In this document: in pieces, positions 53,486 through 62,500 of the stretch
How positions within the stretch are numbered: position 1 is the first letter of the stretch
How the letters are laid out: each line of letters opens with the position of its first letter
Assembly (NCBI GenBank): GCA_964526735.1
Contig: CAZGLO010000002.1
Coordinates: forward strand, 1 to 64,000
Source: JAAUSY01 sp964526735
GTDB lineage: Bacteria; Chloroflexota; Chloroflexia; Chloroflexales; Chloroflexaceae
Direction: 5' to 3'
DNA length: 64,000 nt
Translations under genes and position numbers: made by a program
Notes under the pieces: model-generated
The model's database searches: none
What the model was told of the DNA's origin: nothing
What the model saw: the letters and a program-made list of their open reading frames with translations, nothing else

Positions 53486-53823
53486 TGCTAGTTGTCACAA
53501 CGCCCAACATTGAAGGCAGAGCCATCGTTCGGTACTTTGGGTTGGTGACAGGAGAAGCAATTCTCGGTACGAAGATGCTCAAAGATCTCTTTGCTGGCTT
53601 GCGCGATGTCAGTGGGCGGATGCCAAGCTACGAACGGGAGCTTCGGCGGGCAAAAGATATCGCGATTGAAGAGATGAAAGAGCAAGCCCGCGCAATGGGC
53701 GGCAATGCGGTGGTTGGGGTGACGTTGGGCTATGAGACCGTCGGGCCAAGCGGGGGCGTGGTGCTGGTCAGCGCGAGCGGCACGGCCGTCTTCTGCCTGG
53801 ACGAGGAAGATATGGGTTCGTAA
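53482..53823 (+). CDS. YbjQ/UPF0145-family protein
   Basis: A 113-residue YbjQ-family (heavy-metal-binding type) protein: TTPNIEGRAIVRYFGLVTGEAILGT, then RDVSGRMPSYERELRRAKD, AMGGNAVVGVTLGYET and a closing VSASGTAVF. These proteins form pentamers; their biochemical function is not established. The gene is locked into the glycan operon: its ATG overlaps the upstream stop as ATGA, and its TAA overlaps the next ATG as TAATG. Such tight coupling with glycosyltransferases is unusual for this family. Confidence 0.9.
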   Translation: MMLVVTTPNIEGRAIVRYFGLVTGEAILGTKMLKDLFAGLRDVSGRMPSYERELRRAKDIAIEEMKEQARAMGGNAVVGVTLGYETVGPSGGVVLVSASGTAVFCLDEEDMGS

Positions 53824-54626
53824 TGGGTCATTGTCAGGAAGATTGTCCGACCGACTTGCAAAAAACGCTCCCCAGTGTCAAGATTTTGGGGGTGCGGGTT
53901 CACTCGTTGACGGTTGATGACCTCCACCGTCGGATTATTGCGTGCGTCAAGCAGAAACGCCACGTCTTGGTGCTCAACGTCAACGCCCATGGCCTCAACC
54001 TGGCCTACCGCGTGCCGTGGCTGCGCGATTGCCTCAACCGAGCGGAGATTGTCTTTGCCGACGGGGTGGGGATTATCCTCGCCGCGCGGCTGTGGGGGTG
54101 CCGTATTCCTGCCCGCATCACCTATGCCGACTGGACGTGGCAATTGGCTCAGATGTGCGCCGACAATGACCTTTCCCTCTTCCTGCTTGGGGCCAAGCCG
54201 GGGACGGCAGAGCAGGCGGCAGCGCATCTCCAGGAATGCTATCCCAAATTGCGCATCGCGGGGATACACCACGGCTATTTTGACAAGACCGCTGGACATC
54301 CCGATAATGAAGCGGTCGTTCAAGCTATCAATGCCGCCAAGCCAGATATTCTTCTCGTTGGCTTTGGGATGCCGCTGCAAGAGCAGTGGTTGTTGGAGAA
54401 TTGGGAGAAGGTGGATGCACGGGTCGCGTTGACGGGCGGGGCCGTCTTCGATTACGTCTCAGGTCGATTGCAGCGCGGGCCGCGGTGGATGACCGACCAC
54501 GGGCTTGAATGGCTTGCCCGGCTGTTGATAGAGCCTCATCGGCTGTGGCGGCGCTACGTGCTTGGTAATCCTCTTTTCCTGTGGCGGGTGATACGAGAGC
54601 GATTTGGCTTGACACGGCCACGATGA
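53823..54626 (+). CDS. WecG/TagA/CpsF-family glycosyltransferase, copy 1
   Basis: A 267-residue GT26 enzyme. VKILGVRVHSLTVDDL opens the domain; LNVNAHGLNLAY, IVFADGVGIILAARLWG (catalytic-region Asp), LFLLGAKPGTAE, GYFDK and PDILLVGFGMPLQEQWL are all diagnostic. It adds N-acetylmannosaminuronic acid, N-acetylmannosamine or a related sugar to the lipid-linked first sugar made by the WecA-like enzyme two genes upstream. Its start overlaps the YbjQ stop (TAATG) and its stop overlaps the next gene (ATGA). The C-terminus has Arg/Trp-rich membrane-contact residues, as in TagA. Confidence 0.92.
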   Translation: MGHCQEDCPTDLQKTLPSVKILGVRVHSLTVDDLHRRIIACVKQKRHVLVLNVNAHGLNLAYRVPWLRDCLNRAEIVFADGVGIILAARLWGCRIPARITYADWTWQLAQMCADNDLSLFLLGAKPGTAEQAAAHLQECYPKLRIAGIHHGYFDKTAGHPDNEAVVQAINAAKPDILLVGFGMPLQEQWLLENWEKVDARVALTGGAVFDYVSGRLQRGPRWMTDHGLEWLARLLIEPHRLWRRYVLGNPLFLWRVIRERFGLTRPR

Positions 54627-55441
54627 GCCTTCCTCCTCCTATGTCTTCAATACCACCAGGGCAATCAGAGCAACCGCACCTCGACTCGGTGCGCATATTG
54701 GGCGTGACGGTGCATACCGTTTCTGTCGAGGACGTGCTGCACGTGATTGAGCGCGCCGTTGAGCAGCGCAAGCACATCTACATCACCTATGTGAATGTCT
54801 ACGCGATGAACCTTGCGTATACTATCCCATGGTTTCGGACAGTCCTCAACCGCAGCGAAGTGTCATTCTGCGATGGGTATGGGGTGAAGTGGGGGGCGCG
54901 GCTGTTGGGCTACCACATCCCGCATCGCTTCACGCCGCCCGACTGGATTGAACAGTTGACGCATTTGGCCAGCGAACGCCACTATACCCTCTACCTGCTT
55001 GGAGCGCGACCCGGTGTCGCATCGAAGGTGGCAGAGCGGCTGCAAGAACAATTCCCTACTCTTCATGTCGTGGGCAGCCATCACGGCTATTTCGATAAGG
55101 AGGTGGGCAGCGAAGAAAATGAGGCGGTGGTGCGGGCCATCAACGAGGCCAAGCCAAATATCTTGCTTGTCGGCTTTGGAATGCCGTTGCAAGAGCAGTG
55201 GCTGATGAATAATTGGGAGCGGATCGACGCAAATGTGGCACTGACCGGCGGGGCCGTCTTCGATTACGTCTCCGGCGAATTGTGGCGCGGGCCGCGGTGG
55301 ATGACCGACCACGGGTTTGAATGGCTTTCACGGCTGTTGGCAGAGCCGCGGCGGCTGTGGCGACGCTATATTATTGGCAATCCGCTGTTTTTATGGCGAA
55401 TATTGAAACAACGATTTGGGTTGGGGGCCTCCCCTGAGTAA
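54623..55441 (+). CDS. WecG/TagA/CpsF-family glycosyltransferase, copy 2
   Basis: A 272-residue paralogue of the preceding gene, with the same motif order: VRILGVTVHTVSVEDV, YVNVYAMNLAY, VSFCDGYGVKWGARLLGY, LYLLGARPGVAS, HHGYFDKEVG, LLVGFGMPLQEQWL. The C-terminal third is nearly identical to copy 1 (GGAVFDYVSG, RGPRWMTDHG), while the acceptor-side N-terminal half differs: FADGVG becomes FCDGYG and an extra Pro-rich N-terminus is present. ATG 54623 overlaps the previous stop as ATGA; the frame is open 14 codons earlier. The pair probably adds successive or alternative sugars. Confidence 0.92.
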   Translation: MSLPPPMSSIPPGQSEQPHLDSVRILGVTVHTVSVEDVLHVIERAVEQRKHIYITYVNVYAMNLAYTIPWFRTVLNRSEVSFCDGYGVKWGARLLGYHIPHRFTPPDWIEQLTHLASERHYTLYLLGARPGVASKVAERLQEQFPTLHVVGSHHGYFDKEVGSEENEAVVRAINEAKPNILLVGFGMPLQEQWLMNNWERIDANVALTGGAVFDYVSGELWRGPRWMTDHGFEWLSRLLAEPRRLWRRYIIGNPLFLWRILKQRFGLGASPE

Positions 55442-55798
55442 TTGCTATCTTTCCTTAGCTTCCCATTTCCGTCTCCTTTCAGCACTACCTCCTCCCCCTC
55501 AAAATACCATTGCCATCGTGTAGAGAGACGTAATCACTCGCGATTTTTGGGCCGCGGTGGGGGGAGGGAAGGGCAGGATTTCCCCCAGAACGTCTCAGGA
55601 GAACCCTTAGGTTCCCCCCTCTATTCCATCTCAGATTTCAGGGTTCTCCCGATAGCCAAGCGGGGTGATCCCTTGTATAATGTTTGTGAAGAAAAGCACG
55701 TGGAAGTAAGCCACGGTGCTTTGCGCCCATAAAAACAATGCACAACGGGCGCAGGAATATGGAAGGACAGATCTATAACTAGAACGTAAGGAGTTTTT
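55442..55798. other. Intergenic region with two inverted repeats upstream of the Cys-rich peptide
   Basis: About 357 bases. GGAGAACCCT (55598-55607) has a perfect 10-bp partner AGGGTTCTCC (55640-55649). A perfect TATAAT lies at 55676-55681 without a clear -35. AAAGCACGTGG (55693-55703) pairs with CCACGGTGCTTT (55711-55722), one bulge, forming a strong stem in the leader of the downstream peptide gene. The second stem could be an attenuator or an mRNA-stabilising element. Confidence 0.5.
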
Positions 55799-56011
55799 AT
55801 GAACTACGAGAACAACGAACAGATGCGTAACGAGAACGAGCAAGCCAACACGCATAATGAGACCAACAAATATCACGTCGGCGTCGTCAACAACCCCTGT
55901 GGCTCAGGCAAATGCATCGCCCAAAACATCGACCCCGAGCACTTCCTCTCGGAGAGCTGCGCATCGGTTTGCTGGGACTGCTGGTTCGTCTCCTCAAAGA
56001 TCCAATTGTAG
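55799..56011 (+). CDS. 70-residue five-cysteine peptide, possible precursor peptide
   Basis: A small gene with excellent initiation signals: AAGGAG at 55788-55793 and ATG 55799 five bases later. The first 27 residues are hydrophilic, rich in Asn and Glu, without a hydrophobic signal. The rest, from about VGVVNNPCGSGKC on, is a compact C-terminal part with cysteines at 34, 39, 54, 58 and 61 and the aromatic end CWDCWF. This leader/core look is reminiscent of ribosomally made, modified peptides, or of a small metal-binding protein. No modification enzyme, protease or ABC exporter is adjacent. I do not recognise the family. Confidence 0.65.
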   Translation: MNYENNEQMRNENEQANTHNETNKYHVGVVNNPCGSGKCIAQNIDPEHFLSESCASVCWDCWFVSSKIQL

Positions 56012-56054
56012 TTGTAGGCGAAAAGAAATTTTGAAATGAAATGTTATGGGGAAG

Positions 56055-56072
56055 CCGCTCACGGCTGAGCGG
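56055..56072. terminator. Hairpin downstream of the Cys-rich peptide gene
   Basis: CCGCTCA (56055-56061) and TGAGCGG (56066-56072) form a perfect 7-bp stem with a CGGC loop, 43 bases after the stop codon. There is no T run, so it may act as a 3' stabiliser or weak terminator. Confidence 0.45.
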
Positions 56073-56224
56073 TAACCGATATAGAAATAACGTTGTAGTT
56101 TCTTTCCCCCATCAACGATGTAGGGAACAACAATGAAAACAGGTGTAACGTGAATGTGCTATGCTCCGATGATGTGGTGTAGCACATTTTTCACTTTTTT
56201 CACCTTGTTTGCACCCTACTTTCC

Positions 56225-56383
56225 CTACTCCAGTGAAAAACAGTCAAGGATCTCCTCAATATCCTCATCGGTAAACCCCGTCTGCCACACTTCCGCCTCA
56301 TCATATCATCCCAATATCATCCCACCAATATCATCCCACCCAAGCACATCATTCACCTCTACCGACCGCTCAACTCCCCTCAT
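56225..56383 (-). pseudogene. Decayed small ORF with an in-frame TGA
   Basis: On the minus strand ATG 56383 opens MRGVERSVEVNDVLGWDDIGG, reaches TGA at 56306-56308, then continues in the same frame as DEAEVWQTGFTDEDIEEILDCF to TAG 56225. Two 14-bp copies of AATATCATCCCACC (56313-56340) lie just before the stop and could have altered the reading frame. The peptide style looks protein-like but I know no family. The rest of 56073-56565 holds only AT-rich sequence with a TATAGT near 56437, probably the CBS gene promoter. Confidence 0.25.
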
Positions 56384-56565
56384 CCCACCGTCTTCCCTCA
56401 AAATGGCAATGGTGTTGCAAAACGGGGAGGCATATGCTATAGTTAATAGAGCGAAGCATTGCTCACTCCACTGCAAGCGCCATCGTCGAATGTTCCAACA
56501 GGTTTCGCTACATACTAGAAAGTTACAGAGTGCATCCTCTGCTTGCGATATTGGGGGGGTGTGCT

Positions 56566-56976
56566 ATGAGATCTATGAAACAATCTGTTCGTGAAGTTAT
56601 GCGTTCCGGTGTTCTGACGTGTCCGGCCTCCTCGCCCATCCAAGAGGTTGCGCGCAACATGACAGAACAAGATGTGAGCGCTCTTGTTGTTGTCAATGAT
56701 TCTGGTGAGATGATCGGGTTGATATCGCGCACTGACCTCGTCAATGCTCGCCTATATGACCAATATTGGGAAAATTGGGGCAATCTTTGTGCTTCCGACA
56801 TCATGATCTCAGATGTGGTAACGGTACAGCCTTCCGACAGCACCCGATACGCAAGCAAACAGATGATGGATCGCAAGATCCACCGCGTAGTTGTGGTGCA
56901 GGAGGAGGCCGGTCGAACGAAACCGGTCGGTATTTTGTCAATCACCGACCTCGTCCGCGAGATGGCACGCGACTGA
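56566..56976 (+). CDS. CBS-domain pair protein
   Basis: A 136-residue protein made only of two CBS domains (a Bateman module). The first runs VREVMRSGVLTCPASSPIQEVARNM to IGLISRTDLVNA, the second ASDIMISDVVTVQPSDSTRYASKQM to VGILSITDLVREM. Such stand-alone modules bind adenine nucleotides or similar ligands and regulate partner proteins. ATG 56566 is chosen because it begins just before the first domain; a G-rich stretch precedes it but no clean ribosome site. It is a single-gene unit between the peptide gene and a convergent membrane-protein gene. Confidence 0.88.
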   Translation: MRSMKQSVREVMRSGVLTCPASSPIQEVARNMTEQDVSALVVVNDSGEMIGLISRTDLVNARLYDQYWENWGNLCASDIMISDVVTVQPSDSTRYASKQMMDRKIHRVVVVQEEAGRTKPVGILSITDLVREMARD

Positions 56977-57073
56977 GTCAGGATAATGGGATCATAGCGC
57001 GGAGAGGGAAATCCTTTCCGCCGTCCCTCCCTTTACCTTCCTCTTGCCATTCTACCCTTGGCTGCTCTCGCGG

Positions 57074-59029
57074 CTAGTGGAGGTAGGAAATAAGGTGTGA
57101 TACCCACACAGTCACCCCATACGAGAGCGGTATCAAGAGCATTGCCCCCGCCACAGCCCTCCCACTCTGCCCGCGCCGCATCAAGGTGGTGAGCATTACC
57201 CCGCCCCCAATGCACAGCGCCGGATAGAGAAAATGCTGCCACCGTACCCCTTGCTGAGCCACAAGCAATATCCCAAGCGACCCAAGTGCCCCCAACCACC
57301 ACCCGATCAGCGGCGAGGCGATGGCCATTCTACTCAGTTGGGCGCGGCGCACGGTTTGCCACACTATCATCCCCCCAGCCATTCCGCCTATCATCAAGAA
57401 GGGCGATAGCTTGCTGTGGGGAGAGAATATCCCCGATAGGATGGCCACAAACCGTTGTCCAAGTGGATCGTCGGGGGGAGGGGGCGATGCTGTCCCCATC
57501 CGCTCAACCACCGTCGCCAGGAAGAGCGGCGCAGAGTAGTAAATCAGCGCAACAATGCCCCCTGCGATGGCTATATTGGCGATAAATGGCACGACTGGCC
57601 TACGCTTGACAAGGTCAACCATACCAACCGCCAGCAAAAGCAAAGTCAGGGAGATAGTCACGCCGGTATGGCTCACCCACGCCACGCAAAGTGCAATGAT
57701 GAATAGCCCAGAGAGACGGTGTCGCAGCGAGAGCAGGGCGATAGCCGGAAACGCCAATGCTTGCCCGCCAATGTTGGCATATTCGCCTATCGAGAAGGAC
57801 TTGAGGAGCGGCGCGGGGGCTAGGTAGAGGGCCGCACCAAGAAGCGCACCACGTTGCCCCACCCCGCCCTTCCGCAAAAGTGCCCATATCCCGCCCGCCA
57901 CCAAACTATCCACGAGTGCAGTCACGATTTGGACAACCACCACCCGCCCATCCATCGTCGTCGGCGCAAGTAGCTGAAATGGCATTGCTACCAGGTAGAG
58001 CGCAGGAGGGTATGGTGCTTGGCCACCACCCGCCTCGCTTGGCAGCCCTTCCGTGAAGTATATCCTGCCGTAGGTCACATCAAGCAGGTTGTTGGCATTG
58101 AGCCGGTGATCGCTGAAAATGGCGTGGGGGTGGAGCATCCCGCCAACTCGCAGCGCCATACTCACCACGATAATCCCGATGATTGGCCTGACAATGGCGG
58201 GAGACATACTCAGCGAAAGCAATCGCCCACTCCTGGTGAGCAGCGTCTGCAATCCCAATGCAATCACCCACCCGCCCCCGCCAAGCACCGCAATCAACGG
58301 CGTGATAGGGGTGAGGGCAAGGCGGAAACAAAGCAAAATACCTGCAATCACCACCCCGCTGATGAGGATACCCCATTGCGCCCACACCCGCCGAACCGCA
58401 AACCACCGTACCAGGGGATACCAGATAAGATACGCCACATTCAGCCACAAAAGTTGGCCAAGCGCAGGCAGCCGTATAAGCTGTTGGGGAGGTGAAATAG
58501 CCGAAAGATGCATCCCCCGCACGACAAAGCCAAGATCGCGGGGGTCGGTGGGGGAGTGGTATGAGGGCGTCTGCATCGTGATGCGCAGATCTCCCATCGC
58601 CGTCGCTTCGCCAAGGAGGTGGTAGGTGCGCGGAGATGCCGCAATCGTGAGCGGGGGGGCATGCACATCACCAATATGCCATTCACTGGTGGTCGGGCTG
58701 CCATCAGGTCGGCCACTCGCCGCGCGGATGCTCACCACCCACCGCTGCCCTCCGACGCCCGGCAGATGGATTGCCGCGTCGTGCGACGCCCACCGATAGC
58801 TATAGCCCGGATAGAGCGTCCACCAGCGGTAGTTATCTTCGTCGTGCGGCTCAGAAGCGTTGAAGCCGTGGAGAAAAGGCGCGTCATCCTCTCTGCGATG
58901 GCTTTCTTTATCCCCGCCAATCGCAAGCGATGTTGAAAAGGGAAATTGATAGGTGATTAGCCAGAGGAGGTTGATGGCAATCAAGGGGAGCAGTAATGTG
59001 GGCAGTGAAAGGCGTCGTGGCAGATGCAT
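57074..59029 (-). CDS. Polytopic membrane protein, GT-C glycosyltransferase-like
   Basis: A 651-residue protein with one N-terminal TM (LLLPLIAINLLWLITYQF), a large extracytoplasmic domain (about 35-190) rich in Trp, Tyr and His, then about twelve TM segments. The topology and HPHAIFSDHRLNANNLLD in an external loop recall GT-C glycosyltransferases that use polyprenyl-phosphate sugars, but the usual DD/DE metal motif in the first loop is not clear, so this is tentative. The ATG lies six bases after the stop of the upstream small transporter gene, indicating a two-gene operon. Confidence 0.65.
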   Translation of the reverse strand: MHLPRRLSLPTLLLPLIAINLLWLITYQFPFSTSLAIGGDKESHRREDDAPFLHGFNASEPHDEDNYRWWTLYPGYSYRWASHDAAIHLPGVGGQRWVVSIRAASGRPDGSPTTSEWHIGDVHAPPLTIAASPRTYHLLGEATAMGDLRITMQTPSYHSPTDPRDLGFVVRGMHLSAISPPQQLIRLPALGQLLWLNVAYLIWYPLVRWFAVRRVWAQWGILISGVVIAGILLCFRLALTPITPLIAVLGGGGWVIALGLQTLLTRSGRLLSLSMSPAIVRPIIGIIVVSMALRVGGMLHPHAIFSDHRLNANNLLDVTYGRIYFTEGLPSEAGGGQAPYPPALYLVAMPFQLLAPTTMDGRVVVVQIVTALVDSLVAGGIWALLRKGGVGQRGALLGAALYLAPAPLLKSFSIGEYANIGGQALAFPAIALLSLRHRLSGLFIIALCVAWVSHTGVTISLTLLLLAVGMVDLVKRRPVVPFIANIAIAGGIVALIYYSAPLFLATVVERMGTASPPPPDDPLGQRFVAILSGIFSPHSKLSPFLMIGGMAGGMIVWQTVRRAQLSRMAIASPLIGWWLGALGSLGILLVAQQGVRWQHFLYPALCIGGGVMLTTLMRRGQSGRAVAGAMLLIPLSYGVTVWVSHLISYLH

Positions 59030-59035
59030 GCGCAG

Positions 59036-59506
59036 CTATCCCGACCCCTCGTGCCACGTCATGACGACAACCCCGCTCACAATGATGAGCGTCCCGATGA
59101 TGCGGTTGAGGGTAACGTTCTCGCCAAGCACAAACCGCGCCGGTATCAGCCCAATGATGTAGCTCATAGCGAGGAGCGGGTAGGCAAATGAGAAATCGAC
59201 CCGCGAGATCACCCCGAGCCAAAACAGCCCGCCACTAAATGTCAGCGCAAACCCCAAGATAATGCGCCATTCGGTGAACGTGCGGATGAAGGTGGAGAGG
59301 GAGGGCGAAATCACGCCGACTTGGTTTACTCCCAGCTTCAAAAACAGCTCTCCCGTCACCGTCAGGCCGATGGCGATGAGGAGCAGAAGAAAAATGAAAC
59401 CCATAGATGGCACAGATGGCATAGGTGGTACAGATGATGGCATGGATGACAGATCCCTCCCATTGCTCTCAACAGTGGCAGTGCTATTGCTCTGGATGTG
59501 TTCCAT
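59036..59506 (-). CDS. Small DMT/EamA-type membrane transporter
   Basis: A 156-residue protein. After a Ser/Pro-rich soluble tail of about 35 residues there are four TM segments: FIFLLLLIAIGLTVTGELFL, IILGFALTFSGGLFWLGVI, FAYPLLAMSYIIGLIPARF and IIGTLIIVSGVVVMTW. The RFVLGENVTLNRIIGTLII pattern is typical of EamA/SMR-like half transporters such as ArnE/ArnF, which flip undecaprenyl-phosphate sugars. Together with the GT-C-like gene that follows, this suggests delivery of a lipid-linked sugar across the membrane. The start is ATG 59504-59506. Confidence 0.8.
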   Translation of the reverse strand: MEHIQSNSTATVESNGRDLSSMPSSVPPMPSVPSMGFIFLLLLIAIGLTVTGELFLKLGVNQVGVISPSLSTFIRTFTEWRIILGFALTFSGGLFWLGVISRVDFSFAYPLLAMSYIIGLIPARFVLGENVTLNRIIGTLIIVSGVVVMTWHEGSG

Positions 59507-59536
59507 GTATGATATTGTAGCACAACATGCAGCGAA

Positions 59537-62500
59537 TTATGAGGCAAGAGGCACGTTGAACGTGGCAACGCTCCCCGTCCGGCTGCTGGTCACCTCCAGC
59601 CGCGTCTGGATGCGCCGTTGCAGTTCGGCGACGTGGGAGATGATCCCCACCAACCGCCCACCTTCCTGCAAGCCCATTAGCACCTTGATGGCGCGCTCAA
59701 TCGACTCTTCATCAAGCGACCCAAACCCCTCATCAATGAAGATCGTTTCAAGATGCACCCCGCCCGCATCCGATTGCACCACATCGGCCAACCCCAGTGC
59801 CAATGCGAGCGATGCCTGGAAGCTTTCGCCGCCAGAAAGCGTTTTGGTGGGGCGCGATTGGCCGGTGTAGACATCGTACACCTCAAGGTCAAGGCCGCCT
59901 GCCTTGCGCCTATCGGTCGATTCTTCCGCCCGCTTGAGCTGGAAACGCCCATTGCTCATGATGCGGAGCCGTTCTGATGCCGTCACCAGCACGCGGTCGA
60001 GGTAGGTGGCCAGAACAAAGCGTTGGAAGGAGATTTTGCTCTCATTGTTGCCATTGGCGATGCCCGCAAGCGTGCCCACAATCGTGTACTGCTTATCGAG
60101 GTCGCCAATCTGCTCCTCAATCTCCTGCGTTTCCTTCAGCCACCGCGTGAGCACCTGGACGTTATTTTGCGAGGTGGCATTCTCGGAGATGGCTTGTTCA
60201 AGCGCTTCGGAGGCGGCATCGCGCTTTTCTTCAAGGAAGGTCAGATCGGGTGGTGTCAAGCCTTCAGCCTCTTTATGGGCACGATCTCGGCGGTCGTGGG
60301 CGGTGGCGAGCCGTTGCGTGAAGCTCTGGATACGCTCTTCAAGGCGGAAAATATCCTCTTTGGAACGCTTGGCGGCTTGATACTGCTCTTCATTTACGAA
60401 CCCTTTGGCCTGCAACTGCTCTTGAAAGGAGGTCTGTGCGTGGTCTGCCTCTTCGGCGGCCCGCATCTCCGCCTGCTGATGGCTGTTGCGCCGCTCTTCG
60501 GCACGGGCAACGTCTGTTTCGGCCTTGGAGACGGCTTGTTGTGCCTGTTTGAGCGCTTGCTCCAAGCTGTCGGCATAGGCGATTGCCCGCTGTATGGCAG
60601 TATCAAGCGCTTGTTCATCTTGCAGCTCTGCGGGGATACCTTGCGACCGCTCTTGCAGCCGCTCTTTGGCGCTCCACAGGGTACGTTGAGCTTCTTGGAG
60701 GGCTTGTTCCCGCTCCTTGGCACTGGCTTCTTGCGCTTGGAGATGGTGTTTTTCGGCCTCTCCCTCTGCTTTGAGCACCTCAACCCGCTGGACAGCCGTT
60801 TCCGCCTCGTCAAGCGCTTGTGTCGCCTCTGTGTGCATACGCCGAAGCGCTTCCAACGATGTCTCTTGATGTGCACCAAGGTCGCGCTCATACGACTGTA
60901 TTTTCGCCTCCAACGACGTTTTTTCAGACTCAAGACGGTGCAATTCGCTGCGTGCGGTTTCAAGCGCCTGTTCTCGCTCCTCCACCGCCACGCGGCTCGC
61001 CTCCAACGTCTCATCAGTGGGGAGATCGGCATCGATTGCCGTGGCGGGGACGGGGTGTTCCCGTGAGCCGCACACCGGACACGGCTGCCCCGCAATGAGT
61101 TTGCGCGCCAATACCGCCGCCTGCCCTTCGATCCACGCTTGCTGTTGGCGTTCGTAGGCGGAACGAGCATCTTGATAGCGCGTTTTGGCGGCAGCAATCT
61201 CCAGCGAAGTCTGTTCGCACTGCTGCTCTATCTTGGCATATTGCTGTGTATATTGCTCAATCTGCTCCCGTGCCTGCAATGCGCGGTCAAGCTCATTGGT
61301 GTGGGCGTGGCGGGAGGCGCGTTGGTAGGCGATTTGCTGTTGTTGGTCAAGCTCTTCCTGATGCTGTTTATGCTGCTCCGTGAGCGATTCGAGATGTTCC
61401 CGCGCCGCCTGCTCCTCATCCTGCGCCTGCTCATAGCGATGCTGTGCCTCTTCACATTCGGCACGCGCGCTCTCAAGGGCCGCGATACGCTCACGCATCG
61501 CCTCAAGGCGGGTGACCTCTTTTTGGGCCTGCGCACGCTCTTCCTCACGCTGCTGCTCTTCCTCAAGGGCCGCATTGGCGTCGTCAAGGGCCAATACCGC
61601 CTCTTCATATTGCGCTATCGCCTGCTGATGGGCTTCTTGCGCTTGTTGAAGGGCTTCCTGGCTGTCGCGGAGGATTGATTCGTCGTTGGCGAGGGCAGAT
61701 GCATGTACCGCATTCGTTAGCTCTTCCTGGTCGATGTTGATGCGTTCTTGCTCGTCTTCTACCGCCTGCAATGCCTCATCAGCCGCGTCCCGCTCAGCGA
61801 GCTTGCGCTGTATCTCTTTACCATCGGCAAATCGCTTTTCAGCCTGGGCTTCTTCCTGGCGCAATCGCTCTTCCTGCCGCCGCTGCTCCGCCAAGATGTG
61901 TTGCTGTTCGACGAGGAGGGCCTCCAACTCTGCGACCGACGCCACATGAGCCTGCTTGAGCCGCCAATCACGCTCTTTGCGCTGCTCCTCAACTTGCTTG
62001 CTCATCTGGGAGGCGGCATCCTTCAGCAGCACCTCAACCCGCGCATATTTTTCCGTCTTGAAGAGCACATTGAGGATACGTTCGCGTTCTTGGGAGGAGG
62101 CGGTCAGAAATTCGCGGAATTGGCCTTGTGGAAGCACCACAACCTGCCGAAATTGGTTGCTCTCAAAGCCCAATATCGCCACAATCTCCTTGGTAACATC
62201 TCCATGGCCGCTGGCAACCACATCGCCCTCTTCGTCCTCTGCACGGCATTCTGTGCGCCGCCACAACGTCGCTTGGGAGCTTTGTTCAGTGAAGCCACTC
62301 CCCCGCTTCTTCGGGACGCGCTGCTTGGGGAGCCGCTCAACGCGATATATCTCTCTGCCAAGCGAAAAATCGAAGACAACCCGTGTCCGTGTTTGCGGGG
62401 CGGCGTATTGGCTACGCATCTGTTCAGCGCTGCGCTCGCCACCCGACGTATCGCCATAGAGCGCAAAGCAGATGGCATCAAGGATGGTGCTCTTTCCAGA

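Noticed and set aside
56154..56594. 146-residue plus-strand frame
   Set aside because: Low-complexity Ser/Pro/His composition over an AT-rich intergenic region, and it runs into the CBS gene out of frame.
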